The notes under the pieces: model-generated
Database searches by the model: none
The model's input: the letters and a program-made list of their open reading frames with translations, nothing else
Told to the model about the DNA's origin: nothing
Origin: Alteromonas stellipolaris
Lineage (GTDB): Bacteria > Pseudomonadota > Gammaproteobacteria > Enterobacterales > Alteromonadaceae
Direction: 5' to 3'
Assembly: GCF_001562115.1 (NCBI RefSeq)
Contig: NZ_CP013926.1
Coordinates: 1,984,001-2,048,000 of the forward strand
Length of the DNA stretch: 64,000 bases
Position numbers and translations under genes: made by a program
Part shown: piece after piece, positions 46,092-56,445 of the stretch
How positions within the stretch are numbered: position 1 is the first letter of the stretch
Layout of the letters: every line of letters begins with the position of its first letter

Positions 46092-46531
46092 TAAGGTACG
46101 TTTGGTACAAACATTGATACCGCCTCTTTGTTTGAAGGCGACCAAAGTCGCGCTAATGCTTGTGCTTTATCTACCCACTCATACTGCAAATGTTCAGTAA
46201 GCACCAACGGCAAGGTACTGTCTACTTGAAGAGAAAAAACGTGTTCGGTGTTAAACCGTGTTCCGGGGGGATATCGATGCAGCCAACGGCTGCGAATTTC
46301 GTATTGGTTTTGTCTATTGTGATTAAACATTTCAATAGACAACTGTTTGGCGTCAATCCCTGTTTCTTCCGCCACTTCTCGGTACGCGGTTTCAATGGGT
46401 AATTCACCGTCTTCCATTGCGCCGGTGACCGACTGCCAAAATTCAGGGTCGTCATTGCGTTGTAGCAAAAGTACCTTGTGGTGCTGATCGTACAGCACCA
46501 CAAGGACTGACTCGGGCTTTTTATAAGCCAT
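46091..46531 (-). CDS. nudB: Dihydroneopterin triphosphate pyrophosphatase NudB
   Basis: 146 residues, Nudix hydrolase. Nudix box [30 protein letters not shown] and the [15 protein letters not shown] stretch match E. coli NudB, which acts in folate synthesis. Three bases after aspS, and directly coupled to ruvC; the usual yebC gene between them is missing. Confidence 0.93.
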   Translation of the reverse strand: MAYKKPESVLVVLYDQHHKVLLLQRNDDPEFWQSVTGAMEDGELPIETAYREVAEETGIDAKQLSIEMFNHNRQNQYEIRSRWLHRYPPGTRFNTEHVFSLQVDSTLPLVLTEHLQYEWVDKAQALARLWSPSNKEAVSMFVPNVP

Positions 46532-46534
46532 CGT

Positions 46535-48295
46535 TTACGACGGCTTTTTTACCGTTGCAATCGCCAACTCTTCCAACTGCTTTGGATTCGCAGGGCTTGG
46601 CGCAGACGTTAATGGGCATGCCGCTGTGGTGGTTTTAGGGAATGCCATGACATCGCGAATTGACGTCGCACCAGTCATTAGCATCACTAAGCGGTCTAAA
46701 CCAAACGCAAGACCTGCGTGAGGCGGTGCACCAAAGCGTAAGGCTTCAAGTAAGAAGCCAAACTTGTTCTTCGCTTCTTCTTCATCTATACCCAAAATGT
46801 CAAATACGGCAGATTGCATTTCTTCATTGTGAATACGTACTGAACCACCACCAAGCTCGCAACCGTTTAATACCATGTCGTAGGCATCAGACAATGCGCC
46901 GACAGGGTTGGCTTTAAGCTCTTCTGCAGTTAAGCCACGAGGCGCAGTAAACGGATGGTGTATAGCATGCAGCTGTCCATCGAACTCTTCGAACATTGGG
47001 AAGTCGACAACCCACAACGGCTTCCACTCGCCTTCTAATAACTCAAAGTCTTCACCTAGTTTAAGGCGAAGTGCGCCCATGGCTTCGGTAACTACCGTGT
47101 TAGTGTCGGCACCAAATAACAAGATGTCGCCAGCTTGAGCGCCAGTGCGCTGCAAAATACCGTCGGTAATATCTTCACTTAGGAACTTAAGAATAGGTGA
47201 TTGTAAACCTTCTTGGCCTGGTGCCATTTCGTTTACTTTCATCCACGCTAAGCCTTTCGCGCCGTAAATGCCTACGAACTTAGTGTACTCGTCAATTTGC
47301 TTACGAGACATGCTCGCACCGCCTGGTACACGAATAGCCGCAACACGACCTTTAGGATCGTTAGCAGGGCCACTGAATACTTTAAACTCAACGGTTTCCA
47401 GTAAGTCAGCAATATCGGTAAGCTCTAGCGGGTTGCGTAAATCGGGCTTGTCGCTACCAAAACGTTTCATTGCTTCGGCGTAAGTCATACGCGGGAAATC
47501 GCCCAAATCTACATTCAACATGGTGTTGAATAAGTCGCGGATCATGCTTTCAGTAATGGCCATAACACCATCGGCATCTAAAAACGTAGTTTCGATATCG
47601 ATTTGGGTAAATTCTGGTTGGCGATCGGCACGTAAATCTTCGTCACGGAAGCATTTAACGATTTGATAGTATCTGTCCATGCCAGACATCATCAGCAATT
47701 GCTTAAACAATTGAGGCGATTGCGGCAGTGCAAAGAATTCACCTTTATGGGTACGGCTAGGTACTAAGTAATCACGAGCACCTTCAGGTGTCGCTTTGGT
47801 CAAAATAGGAGTTTCAATGTCTAGAAAGCCTTCGCCTTCTAAGAAACGACGTACTGCACCGGTTACTTTAGCGCGAAACTGTAAGCGCTGGCTCATAACA
47901 GGGCGACGTAAATCAAGGTAACGGTAGCGTAAACGCTGCTCTTCAGAGTTCTCTTGGTTCCAATCAAGTGGTAGCGCATCAGAGCGATTGATGATTTCTA
48001 GACCTGTGCCTAAAATCTCAATTTCGCCGGTACGCATATCTTTGTTGATTTGGCCTTCAGGGCGAGCACGCACTTTACCGGTAAGCTTCACGCAGAATTC
48101 ACCGCGAAGTTTATTCGCTACGCTTAATACCTCTGGTAAATCAGGGTCGAATACCACTTGAACGATACCTTCGCGGTCTCGTAAGTCGATGAAGATTACG
48201 CCACCTAAGTCACGGCGTTTGTTTACCCAACCACACAGGGTGATTTCTTGCCCAATGTATGATGAATCGATGTTCCCACAGTAATCTGTGCGCAT
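46535..48295 (-). CDS. aspS: Aspartyl-tRNA synthetase
   Basis: 586 residues, bacterial-type class II synthetase. N-terminal anticodon-binding OB fold (residues about 1-105, [19 protein letters not shown] segment), catalytic core with motif 2 ([18 protein letters not shown]) and motif 3 ([12 protein letters not shown]), and the GAD insertion domain of bacterial AspRS at about 290-420. First gene of the aspS-nudB-ruvC unit. Confidence 0.98.
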   Translation of the reverse strand: MRTDYCGNIDSSYIGQEITLCGWVNKRRDLGGVIFIDLRDREGIVQVVFDPDLPEVLSVANKLRGEFCVKLTGKVRARPEGQINKDMRTGEIEILGTGLEIINRSDALPLDWNQENSEEQRLRYRYLDLRRPVMSQRLQFRAKVTGAVRRFLEGEGFLDIETPILTKATPEGARDYLVPSRTHKGEFFALPQSPQLFKQLLMMSGMDRYYQIVKCFRDEDLRADRQPEFTQIDIETTFLDADGVMAITESMIRDLFNTMLNVDLGDFPRMTYAEAMKRFGSDKPDLRNPLELTDIADLLETVEFKVFSGPANDPKGRVAAIRVPGGASMSRKQIDEYTKFVGIYGAKGLAWMKVNEMAPGQEGLQSPILKFLSEDITDGILQRTGAQAGDILLFGADTNTVVTEAMGALRLKLGEDFELLEGEWKPLWVVDFPMFEEFDGQLHAIHHPFTAPRGLTAEELKANPVGALSDAYDMVLNGCELGGGSVRIHNEEMQSAVFDILGIDEEEAKNKFGFLLEALRFGAPPHAGLAFGLDRLVMLMTGATSIRDVMAFPKTTTAACPLTSAPSPANPKQLEELAIATVKKPS

Positions 48296-48457
48296 GGTCG
48301 TTGACCCCTGATATTCTTATCTTGCGTTACACGATGGTAGGCAAACTCTTGAACCTGCTTGCCATTACTCTACAATGTGGCGCTCGCGCCCCTTGCCATC
48401 ATGCACTATGTGTTAAATTAAGGTCGCATAGTATAAACAAATGCGCAGTAAAGCCCA

Positions 48458-49381
48458 ATGACAAATACAAACAATCCTGCAGTAACTAAATTATCAACTT
48501 CTTCGGCGCTACCCAAGGTATTTATTGGCTTGCCGCAGTGGCAGCATAGTCATTGGCCCAAAACCTGGTTTGCTAATTACCCAAAAAGTGACAATCAACT
48601 GATTCATTACGCCAAGGAGTGCAATACGGTTGAGGGGAATACGACCTTTTATTCTCTTCCCCATTCTGATGCCGTATCACGCTGGGAACAATCAGTAGGT
48701 AGCGATTTTTCATTTACCTTTAAATTCAACCAACAAATTACCCATGTTCATCAATTACTGCATTGCGAAGATGAAGTGAATGAGCAATTACAAATACTTG
48801 CGCCGCTTGAGCATAAATTAGGCGTGATGCTGCTTCAACTACCTGCAAGCTTTGGCCCTGAAAAGCTAGAACGATTGGCGGCGTTTTTGCATCTTATACC
48901 TCGCCATATTACCGTTGCGGTTGAAGTCAGGCATTTAGCATTCTTCGGCAAAGGCGATGAAGAAAAACAGTTAAATCAGTTATTAATAGAGTACAACGCC
49001 AACCGTATTATTATGGACACCCGCGCGTTATTTACCGGTGCTGATACAAACTCTAGCGACAGTGCGCTTTTACGTGAGGTGCGGAACAAAAAACCTAGAG
49101 TGCCCGTGAATGTGATTGCCACCGCAAACAACCCTGTGGTTCGTTTTGTAGGAAATGATAATGATGAAGATAATATTGCGTGCTTAACGCCTTGGGTGAA
49201 TAAGATTCATCAATGGCGACTTGAGGGGAAAAGCCCGTATTTCTTTTGTCATCGACCTGATAACAAAGATGCTCCCTGGTTGGCGCAGCAGTTTATTGAC
49301 TTATACAATAGTAAGTACAGTGATGCGACAATTCCTAATCTGGCAATTAAAGAACAGCCTAGCCAAGATAGCTTGTTTTAA
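48458..49381 (+). CDS. DUF72 (YecE-like) protein
   Basis: 307 residues. FIGLPQWQHSHWPKTWF, YAKECNTVEGNTTFYSLP, FKFNQQITHVHQL, GVMLLQLPASFGPEKLERL and AVEVRH are DUF72 landmarks (TIM-barrel-like fold, function unknown). In E. coli the yecE gene also neighbours the aspS region, so the linkage is old. Divergent from aspS. Confidence 0.9.
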   Translation: MTNTNNPAVTKLSTSSALPKVFIGLPQWQHSHWPKTWFANYPKSDNQLIHYAKECNTVEGNTTFYSLPHSDAVSRWEQSVGSDFSFTFKFNQQITHVHQLLHCEDEVNEQLQILAPLEHKLGVMLLQLPASFGPEKLERLAAFLHLIPRHITVAVEVRHLAFFGKGDEEKQLNQLLIEYNANRIIMDTRALFTGADTNSSDSALLREVRNKKPRVPVNVIATANNPVVRFVGNDNDEDNIACLTPWVNKIHQWRLEGKSPYFFCHRPDNKDAPWLAQQFIDLYNSKYSDATIPNLAIKEQPSQDSLF

Positions 49382-49556
49382 CGTACATTCGTATGCGAAT
49401 AAATTTCGCATAAAATGTTGCTGTTACGCCTAGCCAAAAGAACGAAAGCCTGACCATACGTCAAGAATATTAACTAGTGCTTATTCTTTCCTTCCTATAA
49501 ACTGACGACTATTGAGACAATCTCAATAGTAACTCTATATTTAAGTGAAATAATTA

Positions 49557-50045
49557 ATGGAATCACCAAAGCTTGATCGCGAAACATTGCGATTAAAAGC
49601 CCTAGAAAATTTAAACATTCTAGACACCAAACCCGACGCACAGTTAGATGCCGTTACCAAAGCAACCCAAGAATATTTCAAATGCAAAATCTGCTTGGTG
49701 AGTTTAATTGCTGAAGACAGACAATGGTTTAAATCTCGCCAATGTTTAGATGTGTCAGAAACACCACGCAATATTTCTTTTTGCACTTACGCGATAGCGG
49801 AAGAAGAATATTTAATTGTTACCGACGCCACAAAGGACAGCCGTTTTGCTGGCGGGCCATTGGTGAAAGGCGAACCTCATATCCGGGCTTATGCAGGCGC
49901 TATTCTTCGTTCAAATGATGGGTACGAGCTTGGCACCTTATGTGTCATTCATGATGAACCAAGAAAATTCTCTGCTGAAGAAATTCGCGTGTTGCAAGAA
50001 ATGGCTAAGAAAGCAGAAACCATTATCAATGAGAATAAATGGTAA
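49557..50045 (+). CDS. GAF-domain protein
   Basis: 162 residues that are almost entirely one GAF domain: LDAVTKATQEYFKCKICLVSLIAEDRQWFKSRQCLD, then TPRNISFCTYAI and the GTLCVIHDEPRKFSAEE end. This subgroup is often fused to kinases or cyclases; here it is alone, so it may sense a small molecule for a separate partner. Followed by a strong terminator. Confidence 0.88.
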   Translation: MESPKLDRETLRLKALENLNILDTKPDAQLDAVTKATQEYFKCKICLVSLIAEDRQWFKSRQCLDVSETPRNISFCTYAIAEEEYLIVTDATKDSRFAGGPLVKGEPHIRAYAGAILRSNDGYELGTLCVIHDEPRKFSAEEIRVLQEMAKKAETIINENKW

Positions 50046-50094
50046 GTTAGCAATCGCTGACAAGGCTGGTAAAACCCGCTCTTCTAATCTAAAT

Positions 50095-50126
50095 AAAAAA
50101 AGCTGCCACATTCGGTGGCAGCTTTT
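50095..50126. terminator. Bidirectional terminator between GAF and glrR genes
   Basis: GCTGCCAC (50102-50109) and GGTGGCAGC-side pairing (50115-50122) around ATTCG, with A-run before and TTTT after. It serves both converging genes. Confidence 0.88.
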
Positions 50127-50165
50127 ACCTAATAAGCTTTAAAGACGCTTTCAGTGCTGCTCTTA

Positions 50166-51506
50166 CTAACGAAAATCTCCCGCATCTAAATCATGCTTTT
50201 TCATTAACTTGTGCATATCGGTACGATTACGTCCGGCGAGTTCCGCCGCACGTGTTACGTTGCCATCTGTCATTTTCAAAAGCTTGTTCAAATACTGTTG
50301 TTCAAAAGCATCTCTGGCTTCGGTTAACGTTGGCCAACTTTGCTTAGTGGCTGACAGCGCTTGCTCTACAAGGTGCAGTGGCACTACTGGTGTTTGTGTT
50401 AAAGCAACACATTGCTCTACCACGTTTACCAATTGACGCACATTTCCTGGCCAAGATGACTTCACTAACAACTGCATTGCATCATCTGAAAACTGACTAA
50501 CGTTAACACCATGGCGCTGAGCACTTTGTTGCAACAGTGAACGAGCAAGCAATGGAATATCTTCACTTCGCGCTTTCAACGATGGAAGCTTTAAGTTCAC
50601 TACATTTAGGCGGTAGTATAAGTCTTCCCTGAAAGTGCCCTCTTCCATTTCTTTGAGTAAGTCTTTGTGAGTAGCCGAGATGATACGAACATCAATATCA
50701 ACATGCTTACTACTGCCTACAGGCCTGATTTGGCGTTCTTGTAATGCTCGTAATAATTTAACTTGTAATGTCATTGGCATATCGCCAATTTCATCTAAGA
50801 ATAACGTACCGCCATCGGCTTCACGAAACAAACCTGGATGAGCGGCTACTGCACCGGTGAAAGCTCCTTTAGCATGTCCGAACAATTCTGACTCAAGTAA
50901 GTTTTCGGGTAGTGCGCCACAGTTAATAGCGACAAAAGGCTTATCGCGTCGGTCACTTGCCTGATGCATCGCGTTAGCTAATAGTTCTTTACCTGTGCCA
51001 CTTGCGCCGCTAATTAGTACACTGACTTCTCGTTGCGCAATTCTGTATGCTTGATCAAGGACGTTAAGCATATCTTGAGAGCGGGTAACAATACTTTTCG
51101 CCCATTCACCGGGCTGAGCCGCTTGTGACTGACTTAATGCTTTTTGTAACAAAGTACGCAGCTCATCATGGTCGACTGGCTTCGGTAGGAAACCAAAAAC
51201 ACCACGCTGAGTGGCCGCCACCGCGTCCGAGATTGTGCCGTGAGCGGTCATCAAAATTACGGGAATATCTTTTCGAATGCCCATGATTTCTTCAAATAAA
51301 CTTAACCCGTCAAGTCCAGGCATACGCAAATCACTGAGTACTACGTCAAAAGCATCATTTTGAAGCTTTCTTAACGCAGCATTGCCATCTTCAACCGCAG
51401 TAACTTGATAACCCTCACCTTCTAAGCGAATAGTTAAGAGGCGAAGTAAACTTTTATCATCATCAACCAACAATAAATGGGGTTTGTTCTTGCTACTTTC
51501 ATTCAT
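50166..51506 (-). CDS. glrR: Sigma54-dependent response regulator GlrR
   Basis: 446 residues, E. coli GlrR length. Receiver at about residues 9-122 (phospho-Asp in VVLSDLRMPGLDG), AAA+ domain about 145-370 with GASGTGKE and the sigma54 contact loop GAFTGA, and a Fis-type HTH ending in GNVTRAAELAGRNRTDMHKLM. In enterics it activates glmY and envelope-stress genes with sigma54. Third gene of glrK-qseG-glrR. Confidence 0.95.
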   Translation of the reverse strand: MNESSKNKPHLLLVDDDKSLLRLLTIRLEGEGYQVTAVEDGNAALRKLQNDAFDVVLSDLRMPGLDGLSLFEEIMGIRKDIPVILMTAHGTISDAVAATQRGVFGFLPKPVDHDELRTLLQKALSQSQAAQPGEWAKSIVTRSQDMLNVLDQAYRIAQREVSVLISGASGTGKELLANAMHQASDRRDKPFVAINCGALPENLLESELFGHAKGAFTGAVAAHPGLFREADGGTLFLDEIGDMPMTLQVKLLRALQERQIRPVGSSKHVDIDVRIISATHKDLLKEMEEGTFREDLYYRLNVVNLKLPSLKARSEDIPLLARSLLQQSAQRHGVNVSQFSDDAMQLLVKSSWPGNVRQLVNVVEQCVALTQTPVVPLHLVEQALSATKQSWPTLTEARDAFEQQYLNKLLKMTDGNVTRAAELAGRNRTDMHKLMKKHDLDAGDFR

Positions 51507-51508
51507 TG

Positions 51509-52093
51509 TTAGTTGTTCCTGTTTTTATCCATAAGTGTTGCTTCAATTTGGAGTAGTTCTTCTAGTTTTTTCTGCTGAGCCTTAAGCTCGGCATACAGCT
51601 TTTGTAATTCTTGACCTCGAAGAGTATTTTCTTTACTTAATACACTCAACGCAGACTCAAGTTCCATTAATTGTTTGTTTGGGTTACTTACCACAACTTC
51701 AATGACCAACGCAGCGGCGTCGGTAAATTCAGGCATTAAGTCATCTATTGAAAGTTGGGCACGTAGCCTATCTTGATACGGGGTATCGCTGGATAAGGAT
51801 AAAAGGTAAGCGTGAATTTTGTCTTTTTTTGATTGACCAAGCGCTGCTAACTGCGCTTTGCGTTCAATCCAAGGCGTGGCATCAGCTTCAAGCCAAACTT
51901 CCAACCAGTAAGCCATGTCGCAATTGTAATCAAAATTTTCAGGTTCTGAAATGAACAGGCAAATATCGTCGTCTACAGCCACTTCAATCATCTGGGGTGG
52001 TAAAACTTCAATTTTCTGTTCGATTGGCTGCTTAGACAACACACTGCAACCCGACATCATCGTCAGGGCCAGTATCATACAACTTATTCTCAT
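51509..52093 (-). CDS. qseG: QseG-like lipoprotein
   Basis: 194 residues. Lipoprotein signal ends MMSGCSVL. The middle has YNCDMAYWLEVW and the C-terminus is a coiled coil (LYAELKAQQKKLEELLQIE). Position between glrK and glrR and the overall shape match QseG, an outer-membrane lipoprotein that signals to GlrK. Sequence similarity itself is modest, so the symbol rests mainly on context. Two-base spacing to both neighbours. Confidence 0.8.
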   Translation of the reverse strand: MRISCMILALTMMSGCSVLSKQPIEQKIEVLPPQMIEVAVDDDICLFISEPENFDYNCDMAYWLEVWLEADATPWIERKAQLAALGQSKKDKIHAYLLSLSSDTPYQDRLRAQLSIDDLMPEFTDAAALVIEVVVSNPNKQLMELESALSVLSKENTLRGQELQKLYAELKAQQKKLEELLQIEATLMDKNRNN

Positions 52094-52094
52094 T

Positions 52095-53447
52095 TTATTT
52101 TTCCTGTTGAGGAATCGTCACCCTAAAGCACACATCAGCATAATCAACATCGACAACTTGTACGTCGCCATGCATCAGTCGCGCGCAATCCGCAACAATC
52201 GATAAGCCTAGCCCTGTGCCTATAACATTATCATTTCTCGGCTCTGCGCCACGGGTGAAAGGTTCAAACAGTGTTGCAACCGACTCTTTGGCAATCCGCT
52301 TGCCTCGATTTGCAACGTCCAATATAGCAAAGTTATTATCTAAATATATATGTACATTAATGGGTCGACCAACAGCACCATGCGCTACTGCGTTAGACAC
52401 CAAATTGTCGAGTATTCGCCTGAATAACTCTTCGTCAGCCCAAATATGCTTACAATCAACCGACACTGTCACTTCGCGTTCTTGTAACGCTAGGGCGTAA
52501 TCACCTAAACATGCATCAACCAACTTCTTCGCATCAGTATTAACAATGTCGGGCTGAGCTTGCTGTAACAACAAGTTATAATCGAGTAATTTTTCGATTA
52601 GTGTGTTTAGTCTTTGCGTACTTGCGCTAAGTAGCGACAATACTTCACGTTGAGGGTCATTTAAATCGCCCACAACATTTTCCGACAATAAACTACATCC
52701 TTCTTTAATACTGGCTAACGGTGTTTTCAACTCGTGAGCAGCATGGCGCAATAAGGCTGTGCGAATATGCTCTAATTGACCAAGGCGATCGTACAGCCAA
52801 TGCAGATCTTTCTCCACATCTATTAACTCTCGCGGTGCTTGGCGAGACAAAGGGGGAAGATCACCTTGCTGATGAGCCACTATACGAATTATCTGCTTTA
52901 ATTTATTGACTGGATTAACAATTAGTTGGCTTCCCAAAAGGATAAGCAACAAGGAAACACTTACCAACATCGCCGTAGACCACGCTTGCTTTGCTTGCAT
53001 CGCGTTTAAGTCATCTTGCTGCACTTTGACCCGCTCGGAAATCGCAAGTTCCACGTCATCTCGAAGTTGTGAAACACTTCGTGCTACGTTAGCAAGGTAC
53101 GCATTAAGTAGGAGTTGGTCTTCAATCAAGCGGTAATCAGACAGGTCGCCCAATTGTTCTGACAACCTTTCGCAGGTTTCCTGAACAGATAAGGCTTGGC
53201 AAAGATTATCAGCGGCCACCGCGAACTGATCGAGTGCATTATCGGATAAGGTGGCAACTTTCTCGGTTCGAATAACCGCGTATTGGCGAATACTTCGCTC
53301 TAAGTCAACAACAGCACCATCTAAGCGCTGCATATCGCCCACAACATCAACCACGTATCGGGTTTCCAATGTGGTCATTTGCCCCACTTTGGCTAAGTCA
53401 CTTTGACTTTGCCACAACAGCGCAATCAATGGGATCAACGCCAGCAC
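52095..53447 (-). CDS. glrK: Sensor histidine kinase GlrK
   Basis: At least 450 residues from GTG 53447. The frame is open upstream to 53522 and that part (GSLRQLTLGSF) resembles the E. coli GlrK N-terminus, so the true start is probably CTG 53522, eight bases after AAGGA, or ATT 53519. TM1 at the start, periplasmic helical sensor, TM2 (STAMLVSVSLLLILLGSQLIV), HAMP, HisKA with HAAHELKTPLASIKEG, HATPase with GTGLGLSI. Phosphorylates GlrR. Confidence 0.9.
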   Translation of the reverse strand: MLALIPLIALLWQSQSDLAKVGQMTTLETRYVVDVVGDMQRLDGAVVDLERSIRQYAVIRTEKVATLSDNALDQFAVAADNLCQALSVQETCERLSEQLGDLSDYRLIEDQLLLNAYLANVARSVSQLRDDVELAISERVKVQQDDLNAMQAKQAWSTAMLVSVSLLLILLGSQLIVNPVNKLKQIIRIVAHQQGDLPPLSRQAPRELIDVEKDLHWLYDRLGQLEHIRTALLRHAAHELKTPLASIKEGCSLLSENVVGDLNDPQREVLSLLSASTQRLNTLIEKLLDYNLLLQQAQPDIVNTDAKKLVDACLGDYALALQEREVTVSVDCKHIWADEELFRRILDNLVSNAVAHGAVGRPINVHIYLDNNFAILDVANRGKRIAKESVATLFEPFTRGAEPRNDNVIGTGLGLSIVADCARLMHGDVQVVDVDYADVCFRVTIPQQEK

Positions 53448-53595
53448 GAAGCTACCTAGCGTTAGTTGACGTAATGAGCCTAGCTGAACCAGCCGTTCAC
53501 CAAATGAAAATTTCTCAATCAGAGTGGTATTCCTTCAAACAAGTACCGGCAGGCGCATCTGCTAGACTATTATATATATTGTTCGCTAACGACAG

Positions 53596-53877
53596 CTATT
53601 CACTGACCGCAGATTTTGCATTTCCTGGTGTCAGTTTACTTTTTGCTAATTCGGCTTCGGTTAATTTGCCATCTTCATTGTCGTCAATTAACCCAAAATT
53701 ACGCAATAGTTCGGTGTGACGAACCGCTTCTTTCAGTGATATCAAACCGTCTTTATTGGTATCTAACTGCTGCATTAACGTTTTTGCAGGTGACGCGTGC
53801 GCTTCAACTACCGAAATAGCTTGTATCGCCGCGATGGTAAGTAAAATCAGAAAAACCTTCTCTAGTCGTTTCATCAT
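53596..53877 (-). CDS. Secreted EF-hand calcium-binding protein
   Basis: 93 residues. Signal peptide ends VEAHASP. Two canonical 12-residue EF loops: DTNKDGLISLKE and DDNEDGKLTEAE, both with the acidic residues needed for calcium. It lies about 75-150 bases upstream of glrK on the same strand and could be its co-transcribed partner, giving calcium input to the envelope sensor (inference). Confidence 0.85.
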   Translation of the reverse strand: MMKRLEKVFLILLTIAAIQAISVVEAHASPAKTLMQQLDTNKDGLISLKEAVRHTELLRNFGLIDDNEDGKLTEAELAKSKLTPGNAKSAVSE

Positions 53878-54163
53878 GAATCCTCCGCATTACTGCTTGT
53901 TTATAAATCCCTTAAACTAACTTCGATAACTCTGTTAACTCTGATTGGATAAGCTAAAATTGAGCCAAAAATACAATAAACTTAAATATCATGTGCTTAC
54001 AATAAATAAATCGACTCTCCCCCTGTACATTGTATCTAGAAACAGACACAGTTACACGAAGTCCTGTAATTGTGTCTAATAGACTAATAACGCTTTAAAA
54101 TAGTTTGTTGATAAAGCCTGTTATAACTGCGCAACAAATAGCCCAGTGCATAAGCTATGCTAC

Positions 54164-56248
54164 CTATCCTTTACTACTATTAGTTTTACCAATGATAAAC
54201 TGTTTTGGTGACAGAATAAGCTCATCCATGGGAATGGGTTTGCTAAACATAAATCCTTGAATATAATCACAACCGTGTTCTATCAAATAATGCCACTGGG
54301 TTTCATTCTCTATACCTTCGGCACATACGCTAAGTGAAAGGCGTTTGGCCAAATCGATAATAGCGCCGGTCACTAAGCGGCTCCTTTCTGACGTTTCTAG
54401 CTCATGTACAAACTGCTTATCAATTTTTAAGGTATCGATACTTATTTGTGTTAAATAGCTTAGTGAAGAGTAGCCCGTACCAAAATCATCTAGGGCAATT
54501 GCGCATCCCATGTTGCTCATGCGTTTAAAGAATTTATTTGATGACGCAAAATTCTCTAAGTAAGCAGACTCGGTTACCTCGAATTCTACGTATTCTGGAT
54601 TTACATTGTGGCGCGTGAAAATCTCATAGATATTGTCAAACAGGTTGCTATCACGAAGGTCGTGACCTGATAGATTCACTGACACACGAAAACGATGGGG
54701 AAGCCACTCCCTTAATTTGGGTAGGTCAATACAGACTTTTTCAATTACCCAACGTGTAATGGCTGATATTTTACCGCCTTGTTCCGCGATAGGAATAAAT
54801 TCATTCGGCATGACCAAACCATATTCGGGGTGTTGCCACCTAAGCAGTCCCTCTAAGCCGATAACCTTCCCTTCGTGATCGACTTTAACTTGGTAATACA
54901 CCATAAACTCATCGTTCTTTAAACCTTGCTCTATGGCATTAGCTAAATGGAATTTACGCTTGTGTGACTCCACCATATCAGGTGTAAATATGGTAAAGCT
55001 TCCACGTCCTCTGGCTTTAGAGCGGTACATAGCAAGGTCTGCATTGCTCATAAGCTCGCTTAAATCATAGTCGGCGTCTACGGCTCGCGCGACGCCAACA
55101 CTAACGCCAACAGACAGTGACAGCCCACGCAATTCAAAAGGACTGGTGAAGGCATCAATTAATCGACCGGCCATATTCTCAAGGCTGGTATCTCGCGTTT
55201 CCCGATCGGGTAACACTAAAAATTCATCGCCCCCTAATCGGGCTACCAAGTCCCCTTCTCGTAACAGAGCGCTCACCCTATCTGCCACTTCTATCAATAT
55301 CAGGTCGCCGGTCTCATGACCGAGTGAATCATTAATGCCTTTAAACCCATCTAAGTCGAAAAACAAAAGAGCAAGATCATCATCATTTCTTCGCGCTCGG
55401 GCTAGCTCTAACCGCAAGTTATCAAGCACAAATTGCCTATTGGGTAACCCAGTTAGGCTGTCATAGTTAGCCAAGCGAATCATGGTTTCTTGTTGGTCGA
55501 CCAAGGTCTGATTTTGTTCATGATTGATAAGTAGTTCAACCTCTATCATTTCTAATAAAAGGTTGATGTTTTCTCCTAACTCCCCAATTTCATCTCTTGA
55601 AGTAAGGTTTTGTCGCAAGGCGTAATCTTTTGTGTCTGTGACTTGTTTGGTGAAAAAACTTAACTCACTTAAGGGGCGAAATACACGACTAATGAAAAAC
55701 AATGTGCCAATAATGCTTATTACCCACAGCACAAAGATAATAGGCACTACATTCAGTAGTAAGCCTTTAACACTTCCCGAGAGCGGTGCTTTAGCATCCA
55801 CGAACAGTACCAAGAAACCATCTGGCTTTTGCGATGAGCCTATTACTCGTCGTGCAGTAATGACGTCATTTTCAAAGGATACCCCTTCAGTTAAAACAAA
55901 TGGGTCAAGCGCATTGAAAAAGGGCTCATTCAATCGATTAGCAGATGGGCCTTCTTCTTCTAATAAAAGGGTAAAGTTACTGTCATAGATTCTTGCTGAA
56001 ATAACATGCTCATGCTCCTTTAATAGGATCAAAACACTTGAGAGAGAGGAAGCATTTTGGGCATTTAACAACATCGCTGGCGCTACATTTTTTACCACGC
56101 CATTAGCAAGAGAAACCGTATGAGAATGTGCCAAATTGAGATATAGCGCTTTATGTTCTATTACTGCAAACCACAACACCGCGGCAGCCATTACAGACAT
56201 AGACAAGGTAACGACAATACTAATTGGGGCCTTTATAGACTTAAACAC
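54164..56248 (-). CDS. GGDEF-EAL c-di-GMP protein with HAMP membrane sensor
   Basis: 694 residues from GTG 56248, which follows GAGGA by seven bases; another GTG at 56269 would add seven residues. Two TMs flank a periplasmic sensor (about 10-185), then HAMP, a GGDEF domain with intact ARLGGDEF and an EAL domain with EGLLRW in place of EALLRW. Other EAL residues are kept (NLSGHDLR, TESAYLE, LDDFGTGYSS, KIDKQF, AEGIE), so it may be a phosphodiesterase with or without cyclase activity. Confidence 0.92.
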   Translation of the reverse strand: MFKSIKAPISIVVTLSMSVMAAAVLWFAVIEHKALYLNLAHSHTVSLANGVVKNVAPAMLLNAQNASSLSSVLILLKEHEHVISARIYDSNFTLLLEEEGPSANRLNEPFFNALDPFVLTEGVSFENDVITARRVIGSSQKPDGFLVLFVDAKAPLSGSVKGLLLNVVPIIFVLWVISIIGTLFFISRVFRPLSELSFFTKQVTDTKDYALRQNLTSRDEIGELGENINLLLEMIEVELLINHEQNQTLVDQQETMIRLANYDSLTGLPNRQFVLDNLRLELARARRNDDDLALLFFDLDGFKGINDSLGHETGDLILIEVADRVSALLREGDLVARLGGDEFLVLPDRETRDTSLENMAGRLIDAFTSPFELRGLSLSVGVSVGVARAVDADYDLSELMSNADLAMYRSKARGRGSFTIFTPDMVESHKRKFHLANAIEQGLKNDEFMVYYQVKVDHEGKVIGLEGLLRWQHPEYGLVMPNEFIPIAEQGGKISAITRWVIEKVCIDLPKLREWLPHRFRVSVNLSGHDLRDSNLFDNIYEIFTRHNVNPEYVEFEVTESAYLENFASSNKFFKRMSNMGCAIALDDFGTGYSSLSYLTQISIDTLKIDKQFVHELETSERSRLVTGAIIDLAKRLSLSVCAEGIENETQWHYLIEHGCDYIQGFMFSKPIPMDELILSPKQFIIGKTNSSKG

Positions 56249-56445
56249 ACCCACTTCCTCTAACACCACCCGCGTAATAGATTGTAATCATGTTTTAAAT
56301 AAATCTTATGTAGTCATCATAATCTCAAATGTGCCTGAGACCATGGAAATGCATGATTTATTTATAGCATTATTTTTTACTAATTACCTGTGTAACAAGT
56401 AGTTTTTTTCGATATCAATAGCGCGAGTGAGTGTTAAGTATTGCT

